DNA of 6,138 nucleotides, taken from the NCBI GenBank assembly GCA_017420845.1, contig JAFQOC010000045.1, positions 1 to 6,138 on the forward strand, given 5' to 3'. Under the pieces are notes generated by a model. That model was not told the DNA's origin. It made no database searches and saw only the letters and a program-made list of their open reading frames with translations. A program made the translations under genes and the position numbers. Positions 1 to 5,705 of this stretch are shown piece after piece. The stretch's first letter is position 1; each line of letters starts with the position of its first letter. Origin of the DNA: Clostridia bacterium (GTDB lineage Bacteria; Bacillota; Clostridia; Oscillospirales; CAG-272).

Positions 1-1
1 C

Positions 2-709
2 AAGATCCTCTCTGCCTTGAACGAGGAGAGCACCAAGCAGATCGACGCCCTGGCCGAGGAGCTCTGCCGCGAGTATCTCGCCCAGCAGGATGAGACCGCT
101 AACAAGAGCGATATGACCGCCCTTTTCAAGATCGGCTACGGCCTCTACGTGGTCACCTGCAACGACGGCAAGAAGGACAACGGTCTCATCGTCAACACCG
201 TTTCCCAGGTGGCTGAGAATCCTACCAAGATCGCTGTCACCATCAACAAGGCCAACTACTCCCATCACGTCATCAAGCAGACGGGGATCATGAACGTCAA
301 CTGTCTGACCGTGGAGGCACCCTTCAAGGTCTTCGAGACCTTCGGATTCCAAAGCGGCCGCAACGTGGACAAGTTTGCCGATTGCACTCCTCTTCGCTCG
401 GACAACGGCCTGGTCTTCCTGCCTCGTTACATCAACGCCTTCATGTCCCTGAAGGTGGAGCAGTACGTGGATCTGGACAGCCACGGCATGTTCATCTGCT
501 CGGTCACCGAGGCTCGTGTCATCTCCGACGTGGAGACCATGACCTACGCCTACTATCACGCGAACGTCAAGCCCAAGCCCCAGACCGAGGGGAAGAAGGG
601 CTACGTCTGCAAGATTTGCGGTTACGTCTATGAGGGCGATCCTCTGCCCGAGGATTTTGTATGCCCTCTCTGTAAGCACGGCGCGCAGGATTTTGAACCC
701 ATTCAGTAA
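2..709 (+). CDS. Flavin reductase-rubredoxin protein, 5' partial (probable C-terminal part of a flavodiiron fusion)
   Basis: The frame is open to the left edge, so the gene starts outside the window; 235 residues are visible. The first ~28 residues (helical, ending near REYLAQ) look like the last helix of a flavodoxin domain, which suggests an FprA-type flavodiiron protein fused to the rest. Next comes a flavin reductase-like FMN-binding domain (about residues 40-190), with the typical GLYVVT start and an NTVSQV segment. The C-terminus is a rubredoxin iron site with Cys at fragment residues 203, 206, 221 and 224 (CKICGY...CPLC). Only 14 residues separate the two Cys pairs, against about 29 in classical rubredoxin. 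Flavin reductase-rubredoxin proteins such as Moorella Hrb pass electrons from NAD(P)H to flavodiiron proteins that reduce O2 or NO in the cytoplasm of anaerobes. The TTG at 17 has no ribosome site and is not chosen as a start. Domain calls are firm; the flavodiiron fusion is inferred. Confidence 0.85.
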   Translation, partial: KILSALNEESTKQIDALAEELCREYLAQQDETANKSDMTALFKIGYGLYVVTCNDGKKDNGLIVNTVSQVAENPTKIAVTINKANYSHHVIKQTGIMNVNCLTVEAPFKVFETFGFQSGRNVDKFADCTPLRSDNGLVFLPRYINAFMSLKVEQYVDLDSHGMFICSVTEARVISDVETMTYAYYHANVKPKPQTEGKKGYVCKICGYVYEGDPLPEDFVCPLCKHGAQDFEPIQ

Positions 710-721
710 AACCTTTCGTAT

Positions 722-753
722 GCTCCCGAGTCGCAGGACTCGGGAGCTTTTTT
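722..753 (+). terminator. Rho-independent terminator of the flavin reductase-rubredoxin gene
   Basis: A perfect 11-bp stem (GCTCCCGAGTC, 722-732, with GACTCGGGAGC, 737-747) closes a 4-nt GCAG loop and is followed directly by six T residues (748-753). It lies 12 nt after the TAA stop. The next gene's -35 box starts only 3 nt after the T-run, so the two transcription units are tightly packed but separate. Confidence 0.95.
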
Positions 754-756
754 GTC

Positions 757-785
757 TTGACAATTCTTTCATAACCGTGTATAAT
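757..785 (+). promoter_or_regulatory. Consensus housekeeping (sigma-70/SigA type) promoter of the radical SAM operon
   Basis: A perfect TTGACA (757-762) and a perfect TATAAT (780-785) are separated by the optimal 17 nt. Transcription should begin near 791-793, giving a leader of only about 23 nt before the ATG at 815. No operator-like dyad is evident around it. This suggests strong, largely constitutive expression of the three-gene operon. Confidence 0.92.
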
Positions 786-803
786 TAGGTATATTCAAAT
801 GAC

Positions 804-809
804 AGGAGG
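804..809 (+). promoter_or_regulatory. Ribosome binding site of the radical SAM gene
   Basis: AGGAGG lies 5 nt before the ATG at 815. It decides the start in favour of 815 over the ATG at 799, which is in another frame and precedes this site. Confidence 0.9.
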
Positions 810-814
810 CCGCT

Positions 815-2188
815 ATGAGCCTGAAAAGCAACCGTGCCCGCCGCGCCGCGTGGGAAGCAGGTGTCAAGCATTGCACCTTCGATCCCGACGGCCCCGGGGT
901 GGTTCGGATCCATCTGATCCCCCCGATCTATCGCCCCTTCAGCCGCGCCGAATCTCTGGTTATTCTGAACGGCTACTACATCCTTCCTCTGGGCTACGCG
1001 TGGGCCCAGCTTTTGTCGTCCTTTATGGATGAGGTCAACGCGTTTGATGGAAAAACGGTTTCGGAGGAGGAAATAGAACAGATCTATGCCCGTACCGTGA
1101 CCGCCGTTTCGGGGATCTATCCCCATATCCGTAGGGAGATGATCGAGGAGGATCTGGAGGATATGCTGGACATCCTCTTTGAGGTGGCCCGTGGCGGAAC
1201 TCCCTCTGTCTGCATCGAAAAGCTGTCTGTCCGCGCCTATGCGCCCAACATGGCCGCGCCCCACCGTATGGATCTCATGGTCGCGTCCATGACGGATCGG
1301 GAGGGGAAATGGCAATGCAACCAGAAATGCCGCTTCTGCTATGCCGCCGGCCAGGCCTTGGGAGGCTCTTTGGAAATGACCACTGCTGAATGGAAGACGG
1401 TTTTGGATCGTCTGAAGGAGGCCCGTGTGCCCATGGTCACCTTTACGGGTGGGGAGCCTACCCTCCGCTCGGATATTGTGGAGCTGGTGGAGTATGCCAA
1501 GTGGTTCGTGACCCGTCTCAATACCAACGGTGTAGCCTTGACCGAAGGTCTGGTGAAGGGGCTGAAGGAGGCGAGTCTGGACAGCCTGCAGGTGACCCTG
1601 TACTCTTCTGATCCTGCCGTCCACAACGAGCTGACGGGAGCGGAGCACCATGCCGATACCGTAGCGGGGATTCGCCGCGCCGTGGAGGCGGGGCTGGACG
1701 TCAGCGTCAACACCCCTCTCTGCAAGGCCAACGCCGATTACGGGGCTACCCTTTCCCTGATCCATGGCCTGGGGGTACGCTTTGTCACACTCAGCGGGCT
1801 GATCTGTACCGGCGGCGCAGCAGGGAAGCACAGCGAAAACGATTTGTCCTCCGAGGAGCTTTTGGAGATCGTCCGATCCGCAAAGGCCTTCTGTGACGCT
1901 CATGATATGGAAATGGACTTTACCTCTCCCGGTCTGATCCCGTCAGACGAGCTGGATGCCGTAGGGCTGCATATCCCCTCCTGCGGGGCCTGTCTGTCCA
2001 ATATGGCCATCACCCCCGACGGTACCGTGGTGCCCTGCCAGAGCTGGCTGGGAGCGGACGCAGGGCTTGGACACATCCTGCGGGACAACTGGAAGGACAT
2101 CTGGAATCATTCCACTTGCAAAAAACTGCGGAGCATGACCGACGGGGAGGCTCTGTCCTGCCCCTTCCGTGGTAAAGGGGAGGTGTGA
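815..2188 (+). CDS. Radical SAM enzyme with C-terminal auxiliary-cluster cysteines (putative peptide/protein maturase)
   Basis: A cytoplasmic iron-sulfur enzyme of 457 residues. The radical SAM core (about 150-340) carries the CxxxCxxC motif at C168, C172 and C175 (CNQKCRFC), which binds the [4Fe-4S] cluster that cleaves S-adenosylmethionine, and the GGEP motif at 212-215. The C-terminal part has Cys at 390, 393, 408, 435 and 449 in a SPASM/twitch-like setting (ITPDGTVVPC, then GHI and a DIW segment), as in enzymes holding auxiliary clusters. It stops 8 residues after C449, so the usual final SPASM CxxC...C block is missing. Residues 1-130 are not part of the core; a hydrophobic stretch followed by acidic helices could be a PqqD/RRE-like substrate-binding domain, but this is a guess. 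The gene opens an operon with a Cys-Ala repeat membrane protein 3 nt downstream, the likely substrate. The alternative is a small-molecule rSAM/SPASM enzyme. Class is sure, substrate inferred. Confidence 0.93.
   Translation: MSLKSNRARRAAWEAGVKHCTFDPDGPGVVRIHLIPPIYRPFSRAESLVILNGYYILPLGYAWAQLLSSFMDEVNAFDGKTVSEEEIEQIYARTVTAVSGIYPHIRREMIEEDLEDMLDILFEVARGGTPSVCIEKLSVRAYAPNMAAPHRMDLMVASMTDREGKWQCNQKCRFCYAAGQALGGSLEMTTAEWKTVLDRLKEARVPMVTFTGGEPTLRSDIVELVEYAKWFVTRLNTNGVALTEGLVKGLKEASLDSLQVTLYSSDPAVHNELTGAEHHADTVAGIRRAVEAGLDVSVNTPLCKANADYGATLSLIHGLGVRFVTLSGLICTGGAAGKHSENDLSSEELLEIVRSAKAFCDAHDMEMDFTSPGLIPSDELDAVGLHIPSCGACLSNMAITPDGTVVPCQSWLGADAGLGHILRDNWKDIWNHSTCKKLRSMTDGEALSCPFRGKGEV
2177..2183 (+). 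promoter_or_regulatory. Ribosome binding site of the Cys-Ala tail protein gene, inside the rSAM 3' end
   Basis: GGGGAGG overlaps the last codons of the radical SAM gene and lies 8 nt before the ATG at 2192. With a 3-nt intergenic gap, the two genes are probably translationally linked, as expected for an enzyme and its partner. Confidence 0.8.
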
Positions 2189-2191
2189 TTC

Positions 2192-3319
2192 ATGGGAAAT
2201 CAAAAGAAACGCCGTGAGAAGGGGAAGGTCAAGGATCCCTATTCTCCCGAGGTCATCCGCAAAAAGCGTACTCTGCCCAAGGGGGACATCATTGGTCTTT
2301 GTATTCTGATCGCTCTTCAAATCGCGGGCGTGCTGGGCATGATCTTCTATCAGCCCAAGCCCGATGACGTGATCCGTGACTATACCGTGACTGTGGAGCC
2401 GCAAGCCGACGGCACTCTGGAGATCCACTACGATTTTGTCTGGACCGCTTTGACCTGGACTGAGGATCTGACCTGGGTGGAGATCGGTATGCCCCATCCC
2501 GATTACGTTCTTGTTTCGGCTTCTGTTTCGGATACTGTAGAGCGAACCGAATACTTTCGGGAAGACGATTACTGCTCCCACCGCTTCTTCTTCAAGAACG
2601 CGTATTTCAACGGTGAGACCGTGGAGTTTTCCTTCACCATCCGAGCCAAAGGACTTCTGACCCAAGGGGCGGAGGGCTACGTCTATGAATTCATTCCCGG
2701 CTGGTTCAACGAGATCCCCGTAGAGCGCTATACCTTCAAATGGAAGCTTTCCGAGGATATGGTCAGCCATAACGCCGACGCTACAGAGGACGGCTACGCG
2801 ATCTGGAAGGGAAGTATGGATTGCGGCGGGACGGTACACATGATCCTGACCTATGAGGACACCGCCTTTACGCCCGACACAACCCCGCCCGCGTATACCC
2901 CCGTTTCGATCAGCGGCGCGTACAATGCCCTGAATGAATCCCGATTCGTGTTGATTTTTCTGGTGTCGGTCGGCATTCTTCTCGCCAGCGTCTGGCAGCT
3001 GTACATGGTGGATTGCATTGTCTCTTACCACAGAGGCCGAGGCTTCCTGCGGGGACACGGCCACCGTCTCCACACCTACGGCCGAGACAATCCCCACTAT
3101 ACCCGCGCCGTGATCGCATCGGGTGGAGGAGGCTACCACGGACATGGACGGGGAACCGGTGGTGGAGGATGTGCCTGTGCCTGTGCTTGTGCCTGCGCCT
3201 GCGCGGGCGGCGGACGGGCGGGATGCAGCCAAAAGAATACCACCCCGATCCGCGGCGAGGATGACCCTTCCGCATCCGACACACCTACTGAATCCTCCGC
3301 TCCGGAGGACCGGAAATGA
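2192..3319 (+). CDS. Two-pass membrane protein with a cytoplasmic Gly-rich (Cys-Ala)6 tail; putative rSAM substrate
   Basis: No named family is recognised with certainty. The 375 residues show, in order: a Lys/Arg-rich N-terminus (1-31); a transmembrane helix (about 32-53); a ~195-residue beta-rich domain (about 57-250) with alternating hydrophobic strands and a YEFIPGWF motif near 165-172; a second helix (about 252-276); and a tail rich in Arg, His and Gly. Basic N-terminus and Arg-rich tail both point inward, so the central domain should be outside the membrane. The tail contains GGGG (323-326), six Cys-Ala pairs (327-338), GGG (339-341) and RAGCS with Cys 345, then an acidic, Ser/Pro-rich end. 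The general plan recalls DUF2207-type membrane proteins that end in glycine-rich tails, a loose resemblance only. C128 and C211 in the outer domain could form a disulfide. Directly following the radical SAM gene, the Cys-Ala block is the obvious candidate for modification. Metal binding is an alternative. Confidence 0.88.
   Translation: MGNQKKRREKGKVKDPYSPEVIRKKRTLPKGDIIGLCILIALQIAGVLGMIFYQPKPDDVIRDYTVTVEPQADGTLEIHYDFVWTALTWTEDLTWVEIGMPHPDYVLVSASVSDTVERTEYFREDDYCSHRFFFKNAYFNGETVEFSFTIRAKGLLTQGAEGYVYEFIPGWFNEIPVERYTFKWKLSEDMVSHNADATEDGYAIWKGSMDCGGTVHMILTYEDTAFTPDTTPPAYTPVSISGAYNALNESRFVLIFLVSVGILLASVWQLYMVDCIVSYHRGRGFLRGHGHRLHTYGRDNPHYTRAVIASGGGGYHGHGRGTGGGGCACACACACACAGGGRAGCSQKNTTPIRGEDDPSASDTPTESSAPEDRK
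3170..3205 (+). repeat. Six in-frame TGY-GCN units encoding (Cys-Ala)6
   Basis: Six consecutive 6-bp units encode Cys-Ala. The Cys codons are TGT four times then TGC twice; the Ala codons are GCC, GCC, GCT, GCC, GCC, GCG. The DNA units therefore differ at synonymous positions while the peptide is perfectly periodic, which hints at selection on the protein rather than very recent slippage. Gly codon runs flank the block on both sides. Confidence 0.9.
3303..3308 (+). promoter_or_regulatory. Ribosome binding site of the GNAT gene
   Basis: CGGAGG lies 7 nt before the ATG at 3316, within the 3' end of the preceding gene. A second weaker site, GAGGTG (3318-3323), lies 4 nt before an alternative in-frame ATG at 3328, so the exact start is not settled. 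Confidence 0.65.
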
Positions 3320-3825
3320 GGTGCCCTATGACACAACCTGAGCTCACCATACGCAAGGCAACGTTGGCGGATTGCGCCGCCGTTACGGCTTTGGAGGCTG
3401 CCTGCTTTCCTCTCGCGGAGGCCGCTCCTTACGATTCTTTTGCGGCCCGACTCAAAGCCTTCCCTGACCGCTTCTGGCTCCTGTTTCTGGACGGGGAGCT
3501 GGTCAGCATGGTCAACGGCTGTCTGTCAGACGACCCCGATCTGCGGGACGAGATGTTCCACGACGCGACCCTTCACGATCCCGACGGCGGCTGGCAGATG
3601 ATCTTTGGGGTGGCAACCCATCCCGCCCACCGCCGCAGGGGCTATGCGGGAATGCTCCTTAAAGCGGCCATTGAGGAATGCCGAAAGGGGGGCAGGGAAG
3701 GATTGGTGCTGACCTGCAAGGACTACCGCGTCTGCTACTACGCCTCCTTCGGCTTCGTCAACGAGGGGCTGTCCTCCTCGGAGCACGGGGGCGACGTGTG
3801 GTATCAAATGCGGATCAAATTCTGA
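3316..3825 (+). CDS. GNAT-family N-acetyltransferase
   Basis: A single-domain acetyl-CoA-dependent acetyltransferase of 169 residues (165 if it starts at 3328). It begins with the usual IRKATLADC strand-helix. Motif A is clear around residues 98-113 (VATHPAHRRRGYAG), the acetyl-CoA pyrophosphate-binding loop, and the C-terminal region has YYASFGF followed by an SSSEHGG segment typical of the small-amine/arylalkylamine-like GNAT group. Its ATG overlaps the stop of the membrane protein gene (ATGA), so coupled translation is likely. It is the last gene of the operon and is followed by a terminator. Whether it acts on the modified membrane protein, on a small amine, or simply rides in the operon cannot be read from the sequence. 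The family call is secure; the substrate is unknown. Confidence 0.92.
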   Translation: MRCPMTQPELTIRKATLADCAAVTALEAACFPLAEAAPYDSFAARLKAFPDRFWLLFLDGELVSMVNGCLSDDPDLRDEMFHDATLHDPDGGWQMIFGVATHPAHRRRGYAGMLLKAAIEECRKGGREGLVLTCKDYRVCYYASFGFVNEGLSSSEHGGDVWYQMRIKF

Positions 3826-3836
3826 TTTTTTTCAAT

Positions 3837-3879
3837 AAAAACGCTTTTCAAGGATGAAAAACCAAGAAAAGCGTTTTTT
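3837..3879 (+). terminator. Rho-independent terminator of the radical SAM operon
   Basis: A 13-bp perfect inverted repeat (AAAAACGCTTTTC, 3837-3849, with GAAAAGCGTTTTT, 3866-3878) surrounds a 16-nt loop and ends in a T-run (3874-3879), 11 nt after the GNAT stop. The left arm begins with an A-run, so it could also act on transcripts arriving from the murA side. Confidence 0.88.
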
Positions 3880-3990
3880 ATTTGTGCATTTTGTCCATAG
3901 TCAAATAAAAGGGAGATTTTTGAAGGACAGAGCGCACTTTCGTGTCGAAACCGATTTTTGGGAGGTTTTTTTGCCCCAAAAGCCGCCAAA

Positions 3991-4080
3991 ATGGCATATA
4001 TCAAAAATTATATGCTAAAAATTGAGTATATAAAAAATGATATGATCGTTTTTGGGTATATCAAAAAATATATAATTCAG
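3991..4080. repeat. Three degenerate 30-bp tandem units, AT-rich
   Basis: Units at 3991-4020, 4021-4050 and 4051-4080 align without gaps. The shared core is TATAT, one variable base, AAAAA, two variable bases, then ATAT and a T three bases later; about half of the 30 positions are identical in all three. Each unit also has a weak internal dyad, clearest in the first (GCATATA, 3994-4000, with TATATGC, 4009-4015). The period is 10 codons, and in one + frame each unit reads x-x-Tyr-Ile-Lys. They could be protein-binding iterons, a bent-DNA element or a decayed repeat. Nothing else is seen in 3880-4089 apart from low-complexity AT-rich DNA. Confidence 0.7.
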
Positions 4081-4089
4081 AATATAAAG

Positions 4090-4127
4090 AATCCGCCATC
4101 GGAACCCGGGGGCTTCGATGGCGGATT
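4090..4127 (-). terminator. Probable terminator hairpin downstream of murA
   Basis: A perfect 12-bp inverted repeat (AATCCGCCATCG, 4090-4101, with CGATGGCGGATT, 4116-4127) encloses a 14-nt GC-rich loop, 55 nt past the murA stop on the minus strand. The following minus-strand sequence (CTTTATATTC) is only a poor U-tract, so termination may be imperfect. The other terminator at 3837-3879 lies beyond it as a possible backup. Confidence 0.65.
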
Positions 4128-4182
4128 GATCACTATTTTGGACTTATGCAGGGACTTTTCAAGGACATTGGACGGTCGGCAC

Positions 4183-5484
4183 TCACGACCAGGCACGGAA
4201 TAGAATGGGAGTGCACTCAATAAAAACCTGTCTGCGCTCGATGGATGCTCCCAGTCTGGTCAGCTTACCGATGAGGTCATCATAGCCTCGGTCAATAAAT
4301 TCGGGGCAGGCAATCTCGGTGACGCCTTCTGCCATGAGGCCGGCGATGACCATGGCGGCACCGGCGCGCAGGTCGGTGGCGGTGACGGTAGAGCCCATGA
4401 GGCGCTGATTCCCGGGGAACCACGCGGTGTTGGAGGAACGGGTGACGGTGATGCCCATACGGATCAGCTCGTCGAGGTAGGCAAAGCGATTCTCCCAGAT
4501 CTTTTCGTTGATGGTGCTCATGCCCTGAGCGGAGCAGAGAAGCACACCGAACTGAGGCTGCATATCCGTGGGGAAGCCGGGATATACGGCGGTGGTGATC
4601 TGGGTGCCCTTCAAATGACCCGTGGAGGTGACGGTAATGGAGGTCTCTCCCTCCTCGACGGCCACCCCCATTTCGGTGAGCTTACTGATGATGGACTCCA
4701 GATGCTTGGGAATGACGTGAGTCAGAGTGACGCGGCCGCCGGTACCGGCTACGGCGCACATGTAGGTGCCTGCCTCGATCATATCGGGGATAACGGCGCA
4801 TGTGCAACCGTGCAATTTCTCAACGCCATAAACGTGAATTTCGGATGTGCCGGCACCCAGGATATGTCCGCCGCACATGTTCAGGAAGTTGGCCAGAGCC
4901 ACGATGTGGGGTTCTCTTGCGGCGTTGCCGATGACGGTGACACCGTCTGCCAGTACGGCTGCCAGCATAATGTTGATGGTAGCGCCTACCGAAGCCATGT
5001 CCAGAATAATCTTGCCTCCGCACATGCCGTCGGGGGCGTAGCCCTCGAAGCCCTGTCCCGTGGTTTTCATCTCGGCGCCCATGATCTCAAAGGCGCGGGT
5101 GTGGTAGTTCAGAGGACGGGCAGAGCCGAATTTGCATCCACCGGGGTAAGCGATGCGGGTACGACCCTCCCGGCCCAATTCTACGCCCATGAGATAGGAG
5201 GAGGCGCGGATCTTTTCCACCAGATGGTCAGGGGAGGTGCCTACCCGGAAGCCGGCACCGTTGATCTCCAGCGTGGTGGGGGTCAGGTAGCGGATCGAGC
5301 AGCCCATGGCGGCCAGAATCTCCAGCGTGTTGGTGATGTCGCTGACGTCGGGCACATTCTCGATGACGCAGGTCTCGCGGTTGAGCGCGCAGGCAAAGAG
5401 GATGGGGAGCGCGGCGTTTTTCATACCGCTGATGGCGACGGTACCGTTCAGGCGACGGCCACCCTGAATGAACAATTTTTCCAT
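4183..5484 (-). CDS. murA: UDP-N-acetylglucosamine 1-carboxyvinyltransferase (MurA)
   Basis: Cytoplasmic enzyme that transfers enolpyruvate from phosphoenolpyruvate to UDP-GlcNAc, the first committed step of peptidoglycan synthesis. The 433 residues cover the full two-domain inside-out barrel. Visible active-site residues are K22 and N23 (SGMKNAALPIL), the loop cysteine C117 (PGGCKFGSARP), R123 in that loop, D307 (FPTDMQPQ), the DLRAGAAM segment at 371-378 and R399 (IDRGYDD). Having Cys rather than Asp at the loop predicts fosfomycin sensitivity. Two oddities: the C117-to-Arg spacing is one residue longer than the usual GGCxIGxRP, and about 14 extra residues follow the usual end. The ATG at 5484 is fixed by an in-frame TAA two codons upstream, but no Shine-Dalgarno sequence precedes it. 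Many Clostridia carry two MurA paralogues (murA/murAB or murZ); which one this is cannot be decided here. Confidence 0.96.
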   Translation of the reverse strand: MEKLFIQGGRRLNGTVAISGMKNAALPILFACALNRETCVIENVPDVSDITNTLEILAAMGCSIRYLTPTTLEINGAGFRVGTSPDHLVEKIRASSYLMGVELGREGRTRIAYPGGCKFGSARPLNYHTRAFEIMGAEMKTTGQGFEGYAPDGMCGGKIILDMASVGATINIMLAAVLADGVTVIGNAAREPHIVALANFLNMCGGHILGAGTSEIHVYGVEKLHGCTCAVIPDMIEAGTYMCAVAGTGGRVTLTHVIPKHLESIISKLTEMGVAVEEGETSITVTSTGHLKGTQITTAVYPGFPTDMQPQFGVLLCSAQGMSTINEKIWENRFAYLDELIRMGITVTRSSNTAWFPGNQRLMGSTVTATDLRAGAAMVIAGLMAEGVTEIACPEFIDRGYDDLIGKLTRLGASIERRQVFIECTPILFRAWS

Positions 5485-5671
5485 AGTTTATATAGCTCGG
5501 AGGGCGCGAAGGCCTTTCGAAAGCAGATACAAGGTTGTGGGAGGGTGATAGGAGATGAAAGGAAAACAGGATCTGCGGGCTGATGTATGCCCCACGTTTC
5601 AATTTATGGTTTTTTTCGGCAAACAGCTCGAATTTCAGTAGCCATTTGCCCGAAAGATGCTGTGTTATATC
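5485..5671 (-). promoter_or_regulatory. Long 5' leader of murA (about 187 nt)
   Basis: From the inferred start site near 5671 to the murA ATG there is no convincing gene. The leader RNA can form a stem between 5653-5645 (UCGGGCAAA) and 5623-5616 (UUUGCCGA) with one bulged G, followed by a run of A, so it is not a terminator. A 13-codon ORF (ATG at 5645, TAA at 5604) sits in it without a ribosome site. No known riboswitch or T-box motif is recognised. The 26 nt before the ATG lack an AGGAGG-like sequence. Confidence 0.45.
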
Positions 5672-5677
5672 AATATT

Positions 5678-5705
5678 ATCATATCACATTTGCACAATTT
5701 GTCAA
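5678..5705 (-). promoter_or_regulatory. Probable murA promoter (extended -10)
   Basis: Reading the minus strand, TTGACA (5705-5700) is followed after 16 nt by TATGAT (5683-5678), preceded by TGA so that the TGn extended -10 motif is present. The surrounding DNA is AT-rich. No other -35/-10 pair of this quality was found between here and murA. Confidence 0.72.

Noticed and set aside
17..709. TTG at 17 as the true start of a stand-alone flavin reductase-rubredoxin gene
   Set aside because: The frame is open upstream to the edge, no ribosome site precedes the TTG, and the upstream residues (KILSA) continue a plausible helix of a preceding domain.
785..1903. Long minus-strand open frame opposite the radical SAM gene
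   Set aside because: It is antisense to a gene with clear motifs (CxxxCxxC, GGEP); no ribosome site or recognisable domains. A GC-rich antisense shadow.
3170..3205. Cys-Ala repeat as a meaningless microsatellite or sequencing artefact
   Set aside because: The units differ at synonymous sites, the frame stays open through it to a stop that fits the next gene's start, and Gly runs plus the RAGCS segment frame it in an organised way.
1943..3232. Long minus-strand open frame opposite the rSAM end and the membrane protein gene
   Set aside because: Crosses the boundary between two well-supported genes, has low-complexity Thr/Gly/Ser and no known motif; a shadow.
3991..4080. CRISPR array
   Set aside because: The units are directly adjacent, degenerate and without unique spacers, so they are tandem repeats and not repeat-spacer units.
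3958..4203. Open + frame across the 30-bp repeats, possible small Lys/Ile/Tyr-rich protein (ATG at 3991)
   Set aside because: The GGAGG at 3961 is too far from the ATG, the frame runs through the hairpin at 4090-4127 and into the antisense of the murA 3' end, and composition simply follows the AT-rich repeats. Kept as an alternative in the repeat finding.
4615..5583. 322-residue + strand open frame opposite murA
   Set aside because: MurA has all its catalytic residues on the other strand; this frame is its antisense shadow.
5604..5645. 13-codon upstream ORF in the murA leader
   Set aside because: No Shine-Dalgarno sequence and no run of regulatory codons; short ORFs arise often by chance. 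Mentioned only within the leader finding.
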